Source: an uncultured Odoribacter sp. (GTDB lineage Bacteria; Bacteroidota; Bacteroidia; Bacteroidales; Marinifilaceae). From it: 64,000 nt of DNA. The position numbers were made by a program, and so were the translations under genes. Below the pieces are notes generated by a model. It did not search any database. It saw nothing but the letters and a program-made list of their open reading frames with translations, and was not told the DNA's origin. This document shows, one piece after another, positions 8,173-16,906 of the stretch; the first letter of the stretch is position 1, and each line of letters opens with the position of its first letter. The stretch lies in assembly GCA_910578985.1 (NCBI GenBank), contig CAJTSF010000010.1, forward strand, positions 1-64,000, written 5' to 3'.

Positions 8173-8569
8173 TCTGCTGACAGGAATAGCAGGGTGCACC
8201 AAAATCACCGGAGTACCAGAAATAAGGCATGCTTACATCAATCTGACAGACAAGCCTGTTATCATACAATCATTTTGGACGAATTATCCTGCATCCGGAG
8301 AAACACAAGAACCTTATCCTGTTCAAACAGAAGATTCTATTGCAGTTCAAGATACACTATACACTTACTCTTCTCCTGAAAACAAAGATTCCGTATTTGT
8401 GATTTTCAACAAGAAAAGGATTCTGAAATGGTATCCAAATTCACGAGAGGAGGAATATAGTTTGTACAATTTCAACAATTACGAATACATTCAAGACCCA
8501 TACCCCCTATGTATTTACCGCTTTATCGAAAAGCATTGGGAGATCGCAGAAGAGACGAAGACGGAGTAA
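8135..8569 (+). CDS. small lipoprotein of unknown function
   Basis: A 144-residue product with a lipoprotein signal peptide (LLIFGVASSLLTGIAGC-TK, lipobox IAGC). The mature part has no recognised domain; it contains VFVIFNKKRILKWYP and is rich in Tyr, Pro and Glu. The start lies inside the last 38 bases of the metalloprotease gene, so the two are translationally coupled and probably act together, for example as protease and partner or inhibitor; that is inference. A strong hairpin terminator follows. Confidence 0.7.
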   Translation: MWTKLLIFGVASSLLTGIAGCTKITGVPEIRHAYINLTDKPVIIQSFWTNYPASGETQEPYPVQTEDSIAVQDTLYTYSSPENKDSVFVIFNKKRILKWYPNSREEEYSLYNFNNYEYIQDPYPLCIYRFIEKHWEIAEETKTE

Positions 8570-8593
8570 ATTTATACAGAACATTGAAACGGA

Positions 8594-8623
8594 TAGCCCG
8601 GGGATTATTTCCCCGGGCTATTT
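8594..8623 (+). terminator. intrinsic terminator after the lipoprotein pair
   Basis: TAGCCCGGGG (8594-8603) and CCCCGGGCTA (8611-8620) form a perfect 10-bp stem with a 7-base loop, followed by a short T-rich run. The stem is very GC-rich against the AT-rich genes it closes. Confidence 0.85.
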
Positions 8624-8691
8624 AGATTTTCAATGTTTTGTCGTACATTCGTCATTTGTTTCAATACGGGTTTATCAAATAATAAATACAA

Positions 8692-10224
8692 ATGAAAATC
8701 ACCAAGTACCTGCTCGTTTTCCTGTGTTTTATACCCCTGTTTATCTTTCGGGATTTCACTCCCAACAACGAATTGAAATACCTAAGCATCGCGGACGAGG
8801 CGTTGCGGGACGGGCATTTCTTCACGTTCTGGAACCACGGCGTCCCATATGCGGATAAGCCGCCGTTGTATCTATGGATTGTCATGCTGGGAAAATGGCT
8901 TTTAGGGACGCACTGCATGCTCTTCTTGGGCATGTTTTCCCTCCTTCCGGCACTGGGAACGCTGGCGGTAATGGAACGGTGGGTGCGCCCGTACCTGAAT
9001 GAGGAATACCGCACCAGCGCCCTAATGATGATGATGACCTCCGGGCTGTTCGTGGGGTCGGCGGTCGTGATGCGGATGGACATGCTGATGTGCCTGTTCA
9101 TCGTGCTGGCGTTGTACACGTTCTTCAAGCAGTACACGGGAAAGGCAGGGAAATGGGACGGGGTGCTACTGCCGGTCTACATCTTCCTTGCAGTGTTCAG
9201 CAAGGGACCCGTGGGCGTGCTCGTGCCGCTGGTCAGCATGGCAACGTTCCTCATCTGGCAAAAGAAAGGGCGGCTGTTTTTCCGCTACATGGGGTGGCTC
9301 CAGTGGGGCATCCTGCTCGGGCTGTGCGCCGCGTGGTTCGGAGCGGTCTATGCGGAAGGGGGAAACGCCTATCTGAACAACCTGCTTTTTCACCAGACGG
9401 TGAACCGGGCGGTAGACGCTTTCCACCACAAGCAGCCGGTGTGGTATTACTTGAAAACCATCTGGTACTCCCTCGCCCCGTGGGTGCTCTTCTATTTCTC
9501 CGCCATATATATGGGTTTACGCAGGCAACTGTTGGACACGGACGTGAAAAAGTTTTTCCTCGTGATTATCACCACGACTTTCATCGCCCTTTCGATTTTC
9601 AGCGGCAAATTAGACATCTACCTGCTGCCGATTTTCCCCTTTATCGGCTATCTGGCATTTTTAATGTTACCCGACCTGCCCCAACGCTGGTTGCGCGTGA
9701 CGGTCGGGATTCCCGCCGGCATCCTGGCACTGGCATTCCCCGCCTACCTCGCCATCATGTACCGCATCGACCTGCCGGCAGGCATCAGCGGGCTGACTGT
9801 CCTGGCATTGAGCGGCAGCGCTTGGGTTTCGCTCTATTTTCTTTTCCAAAAAAGAATAACCCAAAGTGCGAATAGTCTTGCCATTGGGCTACTCATTACC
9901 ATTCTGATTGGCTCACTGATCGTTTGCGGACTAAATGCCATGATAGGCTTCCGGGAAATGAGCCAAAAAGCGCAAACAATAGCCCAGGAAAAGGGGATTG
10001 AAAACTTCTATTATTATCCATTTCGGAGTGCTGAAAATATGGATGTTTATCTAAAAAAAGAAATTTCTCCTGTCAATGCGGAGCAGTTGCGTTCTCTTTC
10101 AGAACGCGAGAACTTTATTCTTTTCGTTCGGGAGAAAGAGCGCCTCAAGAATAAGGAATTGCAAGTAATCACCGATGGTAGGGAAAGTTATTCCATTGGA
10201 GATTACCGAATTATCGTCTACTAA
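8692..10224 (+). CDS. GT39/ArnT-like polyprenyl-phosphate-dependent glycosyltransferase
   Basis: A 510-residue polytopic membrane protein of the dolichyl-phosphate-mannose mannosyltransferase/ArnT superfamily, which moves a sugar from a polyprenyl-phosphate carrier to lipid A, glycans or protein on the periplasmic side. The first periplasmic loop has the acidic signature region NELKYLSIADEALRDGHFF followed by ADKPPLYLW, as in ArnT. About ten hydrophobic segments follow, then a short soluble C-terminal part. The next gene (LAB_N) starts 16 bases later and a GT2 that could make the lipid-linked donor lies convergently, a grouping typical of envelope glycan modification. The acceptor and sugar are unknown. 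Confidence 0.8.
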   Translation: MKITKYLLVFLCFIPLFIFRDFTPNNELKYLSIADEALRDGHFFTFWNHGVPYADKPPLYLWIVMLGKWLLGTHCMLFLGMFSLLPALGTLAVMERWVRPYLNEEYRTSALMMMMTSGLFVGSAVVMRMDMLMCLFIVLALYTFFKQYTGKAGKWDGVLLPVYIFLAVFSKGPVGVLVPLVSMATFLIWQKKGRLFFRYMGWLQWGILLGLCAAWFGAVYAEGGNAYLNNLLFHQTVNRAVDAFHHKQPVWYYLKTIWYSLAPWVLFYFSAIYMGLRRQLLDTDVKKFFLVIITTTFIALSIFSGKLDIYLLPIFPFIGYLAFLMLPDLPQRWLRVTVGIPAGILALAFPAYLAIMYRIDLPAGISGLTVLALSGSAWVSLYFLFQKRITQSANSLAIGLLITILIGSLIVCGLNAMIGFREMSQKAQTIAQEKGIENFYYYPFRSAENMDVYLKKEISPVNAEQLRSLSERENFILFVREKERLKNKELQVITDGRESYSIGDYRIIVY

Positions 10225-10240
10225 GTAAATAGCTTAAAGT

Positions 10241-10879
10241 ATGATTTACGTTATCGGATTCTTAGCTCAAGTTTGTTTCTCGGGGCGTTTGCTTTTTCAA
10301 TGGATACTTTCCGAAAAAGAAAAGCGGGTGGTATCTCCAAGTATCTTTTGGTTGCTCAGTCTGCTCGGTTCCTACTTGCTTTTTTTCTACGGTTGGCTCC
10401 GGCATGACTTTGCCATAATTCTCGGTCAGTTTATTTCATACTATATCTACATTTGGAATCTGCATATCAAACGTCAGTGGAAGCCCATCCCCCTGCCCGT
10501 CCGTTGCCTGTTGGTCGCCACCCCTTTCCTTGCCATCGGCTACATGCTGGGGGAAGCCCGAATGTTCAGCCTACAATTCTTCCACAATGAGGAGGTTCCC
10601 CTATGGCTGCTGACCTGGGGTTCCATGGGGCAAATCATCTTCACCCTCCGTTTTATGTACCAGTGGCATTACTCTTACAAACGGCAACAATCCTTGCTGC
10701 CGTTAGGCTTTTGGGTCATCAGCCTCATCGGTTCCTGCATCATCGTCAGCTATGCCGTATTCCGCTTGGACCCGGTGCTTTTGCTCGGGCAATCCACGGG
10801 GCTCTTCGTCTATATCCGGAACATCTGGATACAGCGGCAGGCAAGCCTTAGAGATTCATGTCAGCTACGCGGTAATTGA
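10241..10879 (+). CDS. LAB_N-domain membrane protein (lipid A biosynthesis N-terminal-like)
   Basis: A 212-residue protein with two tandem copies of the LAB_N domain, each with the pattern GxxxQxxFxxRxxxQW: first IGFLAQVCFSGRLLFQWILS, then WGSMGQIIFTLRFMYQWHYS. Each copy has about three transmembrane helices and the SFWxxSLxGS-like turn (SIFWLLSLLGS, GFWVISLIGS). LAB_N domains often sit beside GT2 and GT39 glycosyltransferases, as here, and are thought to help lipid-linked sugar handling; the exact role is not established. Its last 32 bases overlap the convergent GT2 gene. Confidence 0.85.
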   Translation: MIYVIGFLAQVCFSGRLLFQWILSEKEKRVVSPSIFWLLSLLGSYLLFFYGWLRHDFAIILGQFISYYIYIWNLHIKRQWKPIPLPVRCLLVATPFLAIGYMLGEARMFSLQFFHNEEVPLWLLTWGSMGQIIFTLRFMYQWHYSYKRQQSLLPLGFWVISLIGSCIIVSYAVFRLDPVLLLGQSTGLFVYIRNIWIQRQASLRDSCQLRGN

Positions 10880-11579
10880 TGTAGCGTTTCCGCATCCAGC
10901 GGTAAGCGAAACAGTCCTTGAAAGGACCGAACAAACGGTTGAACAAGTGGTATTTGGACTTCCCGGCAACGCGGGGAAAATGGCGGACAGGCACTTGCTT
11001 CACGCGCCCGTTCTGCAACTGAATCAATGCCGGCAGGAAACGGTGCATGCCCGTAAAAAAAGGAATCCGTTGGGCATAATCGGTGCGCATGATTTTCAAG
11101 GGACAGCCCGTATCCTCTACGCCGTCATGCGTCATCATCCGACGGAAGCCGTTGGCAATACGGGAAGACATATTCTTCACGAAACTGTCCTTGCGCCCCG
11201 TACGGATGCCCATTACCATCTCATAATCGCCGGCATGCGCCAGCAAAAGGTTAAAATCCTCGGGTGTTGTCTGCATGTCGGCATCCATGTATCCCACCCA
11301 TTCCGAACAGCAATAGTCAATGCCGGCTTTCATGGCGGCACTCAACCCGCCGTTCTTTTCTAACTCTATGAAAAAGAAATCATTCTGACGGCTGCAAATC
11401 TCTCGAATCAATCCCCCCCCCCCATCCGTAGAGCCGTCATTCACAAACAAAACACAACTATTCGCCTCCGTTCCTCGTAAGAAATCATTTAATACCTGCT
11501 CCAGACGCAACATATTTCCCTCCTCGTTGAAAACAGGTATCACCACAGTTAACTTATAATTTGCCGTTTTATTATACAT
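10848..11579 (-). CDS. family 2 glycosyltransferase (DPM1/ArnC-like) with an 11-G homopolymer tract
   Basis: A 243-residue cytosolic GT2 enzyme without C-terminal membrane helices, resembling polyprenyl-phosphate mannose/glucose synthases. It shows VVIPVFNEEGN, VNDGSTDG, the metal-binding YMDADMQTTPEDF and GCPLKIMR. It would load a sugar onto undecaprenyl phosphate for the neighbouring GT39 enzyme (inference). Codons 53-56 are built from an uninterrupted run of eleven G residues (11423 down to 11413), giving Gly-Gly-Gly-Gly where relatives have varied residues. Gain or loss of one G would shift frame after residue ~55, so the gene may be phase variable; the window holds the in-frame form. The 3' end overlaps the LAB_N gene by 32 bases. 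Confidence 0.9.
   Translation of the reverse strand: MYNKTANYKLTVVIPVFNEEGNMLRLEQVLNDFLRGTEANSCVLFVNDGSTDGGGGLIREICSRQNDFFFIELEKNGGLSAAMKAGIDYCCSEWVGYMDADMQTTPEDFNLLLAHAGDYEMVMGIRTGRKDSFVKNMSSRIANGFRRMMTHDGVEDTGCPLKIMRTDYAQRIPFFTGMHRFLPALIQLQNGRVKQVPVRHFPRVAGKSKYHLFNRLFGPFKDCFAYRWMRKRYINYRVADMNL
11413..11423 (-). repeat. 11-base homopolymer (G on the coding strand) inside the GT2 gene
   Basis: Eleven consecutive C on the plus strand, G on the coding strand, beginning at codon 53 of the 243-codon glycosyltransferase. Such runs are classic sites of slipped-strand mispairing. Confidence 0.85.
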
Positions 11580-11635
11580 TGTAGTATTTTATTTCGGGTC
11601 GCCAAGTTACAAATAATAATCATACGAAAAACATA

Positions 11636-11663
11636 TTTGTATTTCCAAAAATCATTAACTTTG
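11636..11663 (+). promoter_or_regulatory. probable promoter of pyrH-dxs
   Basis: TAACTTTG at 11656-11663 fits TAnnTTTG exactly. TTTG at 11636-11639 is the nearest -33 candidate but is 16 bases away, shorter than the usual 19-21. Expected start of transcription is about 11670, 30 bases before pyrH. Confidence 0.55.
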
Positions 11664-11701
11664 TTCGGCTTGTAAATTGTTACATTCATAACCAAATTGC
11701 G

Positions 11702-12421
11702 ATGAAATATAAACGAATACTTTTGAAACTGAGTGGAGAGTCCCTGATGGGAGAGCAGAAATACGGGATTGATGTGAAACGGGTGGAGAGCTACGCCCGG
11801 CAAATCAAAGAAATCACCGATATGGGAGTGCAAGTGGGGATTGTCATCGGAGGCGGCAATATTTTCCGCGGATTAAGCGGCACGAACAAAGGCTTCGACC
11901 GAGTGAAAGGCGACAGCATGGGAATGCTTGCCACGGTCATTAACAGCTTAGCGCTCAGTTCGGCTTTGGACAATGAGAATTGCAAGAACAAAGTATTGAC
12001 CGCCATTCGCATGGAGCCCATCGGAGAATTTTACTCCAAAGCCAAAGCGGTGGAATACCTGGAGAACGGCTATGTCACTATTTTCAGCGCGGGCACAGGC
12101 AATCCGTATTTCACCACCGACACGGGCAGCAGCCTGCGCGCCATTGAAATCGAGGCGGACGCCATGCTGAAAGGAACGCGCGTGGACGGCATCTATACCG
12201 CCGACCCGGAGAAAGATCCGACAGCCGTGAAGTTTGAGAAAATCACATACGATGAAATATATAACCGCGGGTTGAAGGTCATGGACCTGACAGCGACCAC
12301 CATGTGCAAGGAAAACCACCTGCCTATCGTGGTCTTCAACATGGACGTGGAGGGCAATCTGAAAAAGGTGATGGAAGGCGCCGGCATCGGAACCGTGGTT
12401 TATTCGGAAGAATATGCTTGA
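11702..12421 (+). CDS. pyrH: UMP kinase
   Basis: Phosphorylates UMP to UDP in pyrimidine nucleotide synthesis; a hexameric amino-acid-kinase-fold enzyme. The N-terminal KRILLKLSGESLMG and IVIGGGNIFRG, and the GTGNPYFTTDTGSSLRAIE and GTRVDGIYTADPEKDP segments, are diagnostic. Length 239 residues is normal. The stop overlaps the dxs start by 8 bases, so the two are translationally coupled. Confidence 0.97.
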   Translation: MKYKRILLKLSGESLMGEQKYGIDVKRVESYARQIKEITDMGVQVGIVIGGGNIFRGLSGTNKGFDRVKGDSMGMLATVINSLALSSALDNENCKNKVLTAIRMEPIGEFYSKAKAVEYLENGYVTIFSAGTGNPYFTTDTGSSLRAIEIEADAMLKGTRVDGIYTADPEKDPTAVKFEKITYDEIYNRGLKVMDLTATTMCKENHLPIVVFNMDVEGNLKKVMEGAGIGTVVYSEEYA

Positions 12422-14288
12422 GAATATCAACACACCGGAAGACCTGAAAAAAGTGCCGGAGGATGCACTGGAACAAGTCTGTCGTGAGGTGCGGCAACAG
12501 ATTATCGATGACTGCGCGGAAAATCCGGGACACTTGGGCTCCAGTCTGGGAGTAGTGGAACTGACCGTGGCACTTCATTACGTATTCGACACTCCTTACG
12601 ACAACCTGATCTGGGATGTCGGTCACCAGTCCTACGCCCACAAAATCCTGACAGGGCGTAAGGAGCAATTCAAAAGCAAACGTCTGCACGGAGGCATCAG
12701 CGGTTTCCCGCGCATGCAAGAGAGCGAATACGACTCATTCGGCACGGGACACTCCTCCACCTCCATCTCGGCAGCCCTTGGCATGTCTATTGCCGCCAAA
12801 CTGAACGGCGAGGAAGAGCGGCAGAGCATCGCCGTCATCGGGGACGGCTCGATGACGGGCGGCATGGCTTTCGAGGCACTGAACAATGCCGGAGTATATG
12901 ACTCTAACCTGCTGGTCATCCTGAACGACAACAATATGGCGATTGACCCCAATATCGGTGGCATCACCAAATCCCTTCTCAACATCAGCACCTCCAAAGC
13001 TTACAACAAATTCAAACGGGATGTTTGGAACGTGTTGGGGAAACTGAACCGTATCAATCCGGGCATGCGGGACTTTATCCAGAGCATTGACAACAGCATC
13101 AAATCCATGCTGCTGAAACAAAGCAATATGTTTGAAGCCATGGGGCTGCGGTATTTCGGTCCCGTGGACGGCCACGATGTCAATCACCTGGTCAAAGTGC
13201 TGGAAGATTTAAAACACATCAAGGGACCGAAGGTTTTACACTGCATCACCGTCAAAGGCAAAGGATTCAAGGAGGCGGAAACCAATCAAACCGTTTGGCA
13301 TGCTCCCGGCAAATACAATCCGGACACGGGCGAGTTGCTCCAAGAGGCTCCAAGCCCGCATCCCGCCAAGTTTCAGGACGTCTTCGGAAACACCATTCTG
13401 GAACTGGCGAAGAGCAATCCCAAGATTATTGGCATCACCCCTGCGATGCCCACCGGATGCTCCTTGAATATCATGATGCGGGAGATGCCCGAACGATGTT
13501 TCGATGTCGGCATCGCGGAACAGCATGCGGTCACTTTTTCGGCAGGAATGGCAGCCAAAGGATTTGTGCCGTTCTGTAATATTTACTCCTCTTTCATGCA
13601 ACGGGCATTCGACCAGGTCATCCACGACGTGGCGTTGCAGCGGTTGCACGTCGTATTCTGCCTGGACCGCGGCGGGCTGGTCGGCTCGGACGGCGCCACA
13701 CACCACGGCGCCTACGACCTGGCTTATTTCCGCTGCATTCCTAACATGACGGTGGCTGCCCCCTTGGACGAAGAGGAACTACGCAACATGATGTACACGG
13801 CACAACTGCCCGGCGGAGGACCTTTCTCCATCCGCTATCCGCGGGGCAACGGCTCCATGAGCGACTGGCACACGCCCCTCCGGCAATTAGACATCGGCAA
13901 AGGACGCTGCCTGCAGGAAGGCAATGAAGTGGCTGTACTCTCCATCGGAGCCATCGGTACGGAAGCGAAAAAAGGAATAGCCATGACAGAGGATATATCC
14001 GTCGCCCATTATGACATGCGTTTTTTAAAACCGATAGACGAAACGCTGCTTCACGACGTATGCCGGCGCTTCTCCCGAATCATCACGGTGGAAGACGGCT
14101 GCATCAACGGAGGGCTGGGAAGCGCCGTGGCGGAATTTATCAGCGACCACCGCTACCACACCCGGCTGGTGCGCCTGGGGATTCCCGACCGTTTCATCGA
14201 ACACGGCACCCAAAAGGAACTTTATACCGATTGCGGTTACGATGCCGACAGCATCGCCCGGACTATCCGGAACTTCACCGAACACTAA
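12414..14288 (+). CDS. dxs: 1-deoxy-D-xylulose-5-phosphate synthase
   Basis: First enzyme of the MEP isoprenoid pathway; condenses pyruvate and glyceraldehyde 3-phosphate using thiamine diphosphate. The thiamine-diphosphate motif GDGSMTGGMAFEALNNAG, the central RYFGPVDGHD and the transketolase segment HVVFCLDRGGLVGSDGATHHG are present. Length 624 residues is normal. It overlaps pyrH by 8 bases and is followed 28 bases later by an aminotransferase gene, probably one transcript. Confidence 0.97.
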   Translation: MLENINTPEDLKKVPEDALEQVCREVRQQIIDDCAENPGHLGSSLGVVELTVALHYVFDTPYDNLIWDVGHQSYAHKILTGRKEQFKSKRLHGGISGFPRMQESEYDSFGTGHSSTSISAALGMSIAAKLNGEEERQSIAVIGDGSMTGGMAFEALNNAGVYDSNLLVILNDNNMAIDPNIGGITKSLLNISTSKAYNKFKRDVWNVLGKLNRINPGMRDFIQSIDNSIKSMLLKQSNMFEAMGLRYFGPVDGHDVNHLVKVLEDLKHIKGPKVLHCITVKGKGFKEAETNQTVWHAPGKYNPDTGELLQEAPSPHPAKFQDVFGNTILELAKSNPKIIGITPAMPTGCSLNIMMREMPERCFDVGIAEQHAVTFSAGMAAKGFVPFCNIYSSFMQRAFDQVIHDVALQRLHVVFCLDRGGLVGSDGATHHGAYDLAYFRCIPNMTVAAPLDEEELRNMMYTAQLPGGGPFSIRYPRGNGSMSDWHTPLRQLDIGKGRCLQEGNEVAVLSIGAIGTEAKKGIAMTEDISVAHYDMRFLKPIDETLLHDVCRRFSRIITVEDGCINGGLGSAVAEFISDHRYHTRLVRLGIPDRFIEHGTQKELYTDCGYDADSIARTIRNFTEH

Positions 14289-14316
14289 TCATTAAAAACC
14301 ATAAAACCGAACACTT

Positions 14317-15516
14317 ATGTTACAGATTTCAGACAAAGGCTTAGCGATTCAAGCCTCTCCCATCCGGAAATTAGTGCCTTACGCCAACAAAGCCAAAGCA
14401 CGGGGCATCCGCGTGTTCCACCTGAATATCGGACAACCCGACATCGCCACTCCGGAAATAGCCCTGGAAGTGGTCCGCCACATGCAAATCTCCGTCATCG
14501 AATATACGGACTCGGCGGGAAACCACACCTTACGCTCCAAACTGGCAGGCTATTATCAAAAATTAGGTATCGCCATCAACGAAGAGGATATCCTTATCAC
14601 GACAGGCGGCTCGGAAGCCATCCTGTTTGCGTTCATGAGCACGCTGAACGAAGGGGACGAGATTATCATTCCGGAACCCTATTACGCCAATTACGCCGCC
14701 TTTGCCGTGATGGTCGGCGCCAAAGTGAAAGCGGTAACCGCCACCATCGAAAACAATTTCGCCTTGCCGCCCATCAGTGAATTCGAGAAATTAATCACTC
14801 CGCGCACCAAAGGAATCGTCATCATCAATCCCAACAATCCGACCGGCTACCTTTATTCACAAAACGAACTGGAAGCGCTGGCGAAGATGGTGAAAAAGCA
14901 TAATCTCTACCTGTATTCGGATGAAGTGTACCGCCGTTATTGTTATGACGGACTGCCCCATTTCTCGGTGATGAATATCGAAGGCATCGAAGAGAACGCC
15001 ATCCTGTTCGACTCCATGTCCAAGCGTTACAGCGAATGCGGCATCCGCGTGGGCGCCATCATCACCCGCAACAAAGAGGTGCTGGGCGCCTCTCTGAAAT
15101 TCGGCATGGCACGCCTGTGCCCTCCCGCCTTGGGACAAATCGCCGCCGAGGCATCCCTGGATACCTCGGACGAATATTTCCACCGCGTACATCAGGAATA
15201 TGTGCAAAGACGGGACTTCATGGTGGAAGCCCTCAACAAAATACCGGGCGTCGTGTGCCCCAACCCCAAAGGCGCCTTCTATTCCATCGTCAAACTGCCT
15301 ATTGACGATTCCGAAAAGTTCGCCCGCTGGCTGCTGGAAGAGTTCGACTACAACGGACAAACAGTGATGCTCGCGCCGGCAAGCGGATTTTACCACACAC
15401 CCGGATTAGGAAAAAACGAGGTGCGCATCGCCTACGTATTAAAAATCAGCGACCTGCAAAAAGCCATTGAGGTACTTGCCGCCGCCTTGAAAGTCTATCC
15501 CGGACGAACGAATTAA
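14317..15516 (+). CDS. PLP-dependent class I/II aminotransferase (aspartate aminotransferase family)
   Basis: A 399-residue fold-type I aminotransferase. It shows NIGQPDIATP near the N-terminus, NPNNPTGYLYS (the Asn of the cofactor site), YSDEVYRRYCYDG (Asp and Tyr that contact the pyridine ring), SMSKRYSECGIRVG (the Lys that binds pyridoxal phosphate) and a conserved Arg near the end (NEVRIAYV). Substrate cannot be told from sequence: aspartate, aromatic or other amino acids are possible. Last gene of the pyrH-dxs transcript, with a terminator directly behind. Confidence 0.9.
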   Translation: MLQISDKGLAIQASPIRKLVPYANKAKARGIRVFHLNIGQPDIATPEIALEVVRHMQISVIEYTDSAGNHTLRSKLAGYYQKLGIAINEEDILITTGGSEAILFAFMSTLNEGDEIIIPEPYYANYAAFAVMVGAKVKAVTATIENNFALPPISEFEKLITPRTKGIVIINPNNPTGYLYSQNELEALAKMVKKHNLYLYSDEVYRRYCYDGLPHFSVMNIEGIEENAILFDSMSKRYSECGIRVGAIITRNKEVLGASLKFGMARLCPPALGQIAAEASLDTSDEYFHRVHQEYVQRRDFMVEALNKIPGVVCPNPKGAFYSIVKLPIDDSEKFARWLLEEFDYNGQTVMLAPASGFYHTPGLGKNEVRIAYVLKISDLQKAIEVLAAALKVYPGRTN

Positions 15517-15555
15517 AGGTATCGGGGAAAAGAGACCTTTTCCTTGATACTTTTT
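15517..15555 (+). terminator. intrinsic terminator after the aminotransferase gene
   Basis: GTATC (15519-15523) pairs with GATAC (15546-15550) and GGAAAAG (15526-15532) with CTTTTCC (15537-15543), followed by TTTTT. The promoter element of the next gene begins three bases later. Confidence 0.8.
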
Positions 15556-15557
15556 GC

Positions 15558-15565
15558 TATCTTTG
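15558..15565 (+). promoter_or_regulatory. -7 element before the acyltransferase gene
   Basis: TATCTTTG matches TAnnTTTG. No TTTG lies at the expected -33 distance, which falls in the preceding terminator stem. Transcription would begin about 15572, 15 bases before the chosen ATG. Confidence 0.5.
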
Positions 15566-15586
15566 TCCTCAAAAAAACAAACTATT

Positions 15587-16714
15587 ATGACAGATTCTGA
15601 ATTTGACAGTATCAGACCGTATGATGACAGCGAAGTGCCGGCAGCAGCGCAGCGCCTTGCCGAATCGAAAGACTTTCTGGCACTGTTCACTTACCTGGTC
15701 AAACAAGACGTGTCAATCATCACCAAAGCCTTGCAAAACATCCGCTCCCGGAAAGACTTCCAGGAAATCCTGTTCGGTCCTGCCATCCGGACCCTTATGG
15801 AGAATACGACGGACGGCGTGACTGCGGAAGGGCTGGAATTGGTGGACCCAAACACCTCCTACACGTTCATGTCCAACCACCGGGATATTATTCTGGATTC
15901 CGCCATCCTTAACGTATTGCTGAGGGAACACGGCGCCAAATACACCCGGCCCGCCATCGGCAGCAATCTGCTCATCAACCCGTGGGTGACCGATTTCGTC
16001 AAACTCAACTCCTGCTTTGTCATCGAACGCAACATCACCGTGAGGGAAATGCTGAACAGCTCGCAACTGCGTTCACAATACATCCGGAACACCATACGGG
16101 AAAATGAAGACTCCGTCTGGATTGCCGAAAAAGAAGGGCGCACTAAAAACGGAGACGACCGCGTACAGCAAGCCTTGTTGAAAATGTTGAAGATGAGCGG
16201 CACTCCCCATTTTGCCGATAACTACAAAGAGTTGCGGCTCATGCCCCTTTCCATTTCCTACGAATGGGAACCGTGCGACTCGCTGAAAACCCAGGAACTG
16301 TACACCCGTACCGTAGGCGAATACACCAAAACGCCGGAAGCGGACATGAACAGCATGGTCACGGGACTCAAGGAATATAAAGGACGCGTACACTTCCACC
16401 TTGACCGCCTGACGGACGACGAACTCGACGAACTCGACAAGCTCCCCTCCAACGGCGAAAGAATCGAGGCGCTCGGATCCATCATCGACAGGAAAATCCA
16501 CAAGAACTTCAAACTGTGGGCCAACAACTACGTGGCATACGACCTCCTGCATTCGGTCAATAAATTCAGCCACATGTACACTCCCGAAGAGAAAGACAAT
16601 TTCATCCGCGTAATGACGCAAAAAATAGACAAACTGGAAGGCAACATCTCCATGCTGAATAACATATTCCTGGAAATTTACGCCAATCCGGTAAAGAACA
16701 GCCTGAAATTATAG
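15587..16714 (+). CDS. PlsC/PlsB-like glycerol-phosphate acyltransferase
   Basis: A 375-residue soluble or peripheral acyltransferase. The HX4D catalytic motif is present in MSNHRDIILDS (His-Arg-Asp-Ile-Ile-Leu-Asp), with the downstream block EKEGRTKNGDDR resembling the glycerol-phosphate-binding EGxR region. It probably acylates glycerol phosphate or a related lipid precursor in membrane synthesis; the exact acceptor is inferred. The ATG at 15587 was chosen because an upstream in-frame TTG lies in the terminator and promoter. Followed closely by two small genes and gltX. Confidence 0.8.
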   Translation: MTDSEFDSIRPYDDSEVPAAAQRLAESKDFLALFTYLVKQDVSIITKALQNIRSRKDFQEILFGPAIRTLMENTTDGVTAEGLELVDPNTSYTFMSNHRDIILDSAILNVLLREHGAKYTRPAIGSNLLINPWVTDFVKLNSCFVIERNITVREMLNSSQLRSQYIRNTIRENEDSVWIAEKEGRTKNGDDRVQQALLKMLKMSGTPHFADNYKELRLMPLSISYEWEPCDSLKTQELYTRTVGEYTKTPEADMNSMVTGLKEYKGRVHFHLDRLTDDELDELDKLPSNGERIEALGSIIDRKIHKNFKLWANNYVAYDLLHSVNKFSHMYTPEEKDNFIRVMTQKIDKLEGNISMLNNIFLEIYANPVKNSLKL

Positions 16715-16717
16715 AAC

Positions 16718-16906
16718 ATGAAAATCATTCGCTTACTCATTATGCTGACGGCATTCCTGATTATGATTTCGAGTGCCTTGATTCTCTTCGCTCCCCACGA
16801 CCTGAAAACCCCGGTCTACATCAACATCGCCGCCATGGGCTGCCTTGTGGCGGTCGTGACCATGATGAACTTCCGGAAGCAGCAAGAAAAGGAGCGCCAT
16901 GTATAA
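16718..16906 (+). CDS. small two-helix membrane protein
   Basis: A 62-residue protein with two predicted transmembrane helices (about residues 4-23 and 33-50) and a basic, charged tail (NFRKQQEKERHV). It starts 3 bases after the acyltransferase and overlaps the next gene by 8 bases, which supports real translation. No family recognised. Confidence 0.65.
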   Translation: MKIIRLLIMLTAFLIMISSALILFAPHDLKTPVYINIAAMGCLVAVVTMMNFRKQQEKERHV

